From: Echinicola shivajiensis
GTDB lineage: Bacteria > Bacteroidota > Bacteroidia > Cytophagales > Cyclobacteriaceae
Reading direction: 5' to 3'
NCBI RefSeq assembly: GCF_018642165.1
Contig: NZ_JAHHZM010000018.1
Span: 33,262 to 97,261, forward strand
Length of the DNA: 64,000 nucleotides
Below the pieces are notes generated by a model. That model saw nothing but the letters and a program-made list of their open reading frames with translations. It made no database searches and was not told the DNA's origin. How positions within the stretch are numbered: the first letter of the stretch is position 1; each line of letters opens with the position of its first letter. Below, one piece after another: positions 63,933 through 64,000 of the stretch. A program made the position numbers and the translations under genes.

Positions 63933-63940
63933 TGTTCTGT

Positions 63941-64000
63941 TTATTGGTAAGTGGATGCCCCCCTGATGTTTTCGTGGTCGGGAATATGGGATTCCTTTTT
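63941..64000 (-). CDS. istA: IS21-family transposase IstA, C-terminal end only
   Basis: The last 19 codons on the minus strand read KKESHIPDHENIRGASTYQ followed by a stop. The HENIRG-x-x-Y-Y-Q-like tail is typical of IstA. The rest of the gene, including its DDE domain, lies beyond the window. Confidence 0.88.
   Translation of the reverse strand, partial: KKESHIPDHENIRGASTYQ

Larger units (their letters stand above)
63112..64000 (-). mobile_element. IS21-family insertion sequence (right part; continues outside window)
   Basis: Gene order istA-istB on the minus strand and a terminal region with repeated motifs define an IS21-type element. GC content is visibly higher than in the AT-rich neighbours. 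The exact end is uncertain by a few bases around 63112-63118, and the other end lies beyond 64000. Confidence 0.85.

Noticed and set aside
1..64000. tRNA, rRNA or CRISPR arrays
   Set aside because: I found no cloverleaf-like segment, rRNA stretch or regularly spaced repeat array by eye.

Overview
The window is low-GC, gene-dense chromosome from a member of Bacteroidota, most likely a marine or environmental Cyclobacteriaceae-type bacterium (inferred from content). The sequence supports this with two SusC/SusD pairs driven by ECF-sigma/FecR modules, hybrid histidine kinases, type IX secretion genes (porU, porV), a DUF4494 protein, TTG starts on several regulators, and planctomycete-type cytochrome/DUF1549/DUF1553 and DUF1501 proteins beside sulfatases.

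Layout. (1) 1-9.1 kb holds signalling genes: the 3' part of a large PAS-rich hybrid kinase, an NtrC-type sigma-54 activator, a truncated hybrid-kinase relative that has lost its catalytic motifs, an MFS sugar transporter, and a CHASE3 hybrid kinase broken by an internal deletion. (2) 9.5-40 kb is a compound polysaccharide-utilisation region: HGSNAT-like acyltransferase, GH20-type hexosaminidase, GH29 fucosidase, GNAT protein, a three-gene membrane/cytochrome operon (PSD1-DUF1549-DUF1553, DUF1501, DUF2231-cytochrome-LRR), then sigma/anti-sigma/SusC/SusD, GH88 unsaturated uronyl hydrolase, PF14099-like polysaccharide lyase and a sulfatase, then a second sigma/anti-sigma/SusC/SusD set with another sulfatase. 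Lyase, GH88, hexosaminidase, fucosidase and sulfatases together point to a sulfated, uronic-acid-containing, probably amino-sugar and fucose-bearing glycan. (3) 40-54 kb is mostly housekeeping: DUF4494 protein, membrane-anchored patatin, CPA2 antiporter, Mpo1-like protein, FAD oxidoreductase, NhaC, a 3'-5' exonuclease, a YigZ/IMPACT protein, and a small surface-sugar operon (WxcM-like cupin, FemAB/GNAT, GT2). (4) 54-60.5 kb is a minus-strand run: pssA, porU, porV, and an M16 protein lacking its zinc motif. (5) 60.6-64 kb is an accessory stretch: tyrosine recombinase, putative abortive-infection protein, 5'-truncated HNH endonuclease, and an IS21-family element running off the right edge.

The most unusual structure is at 43.1-45.2 kb. 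A 1.6-kb segment with perfect 13-bp terminal inverted repeats, no transposase, a beta-helix protein gene and a decayed membrane-protein gene is bordered exactly by two ~225-bp direct copies of the patatin/CPA2 intergenic junction. It looks like a transposon-like insertion with an extraordinarily long target duplication.

All names come from motif recognition by eye. No database search was run.
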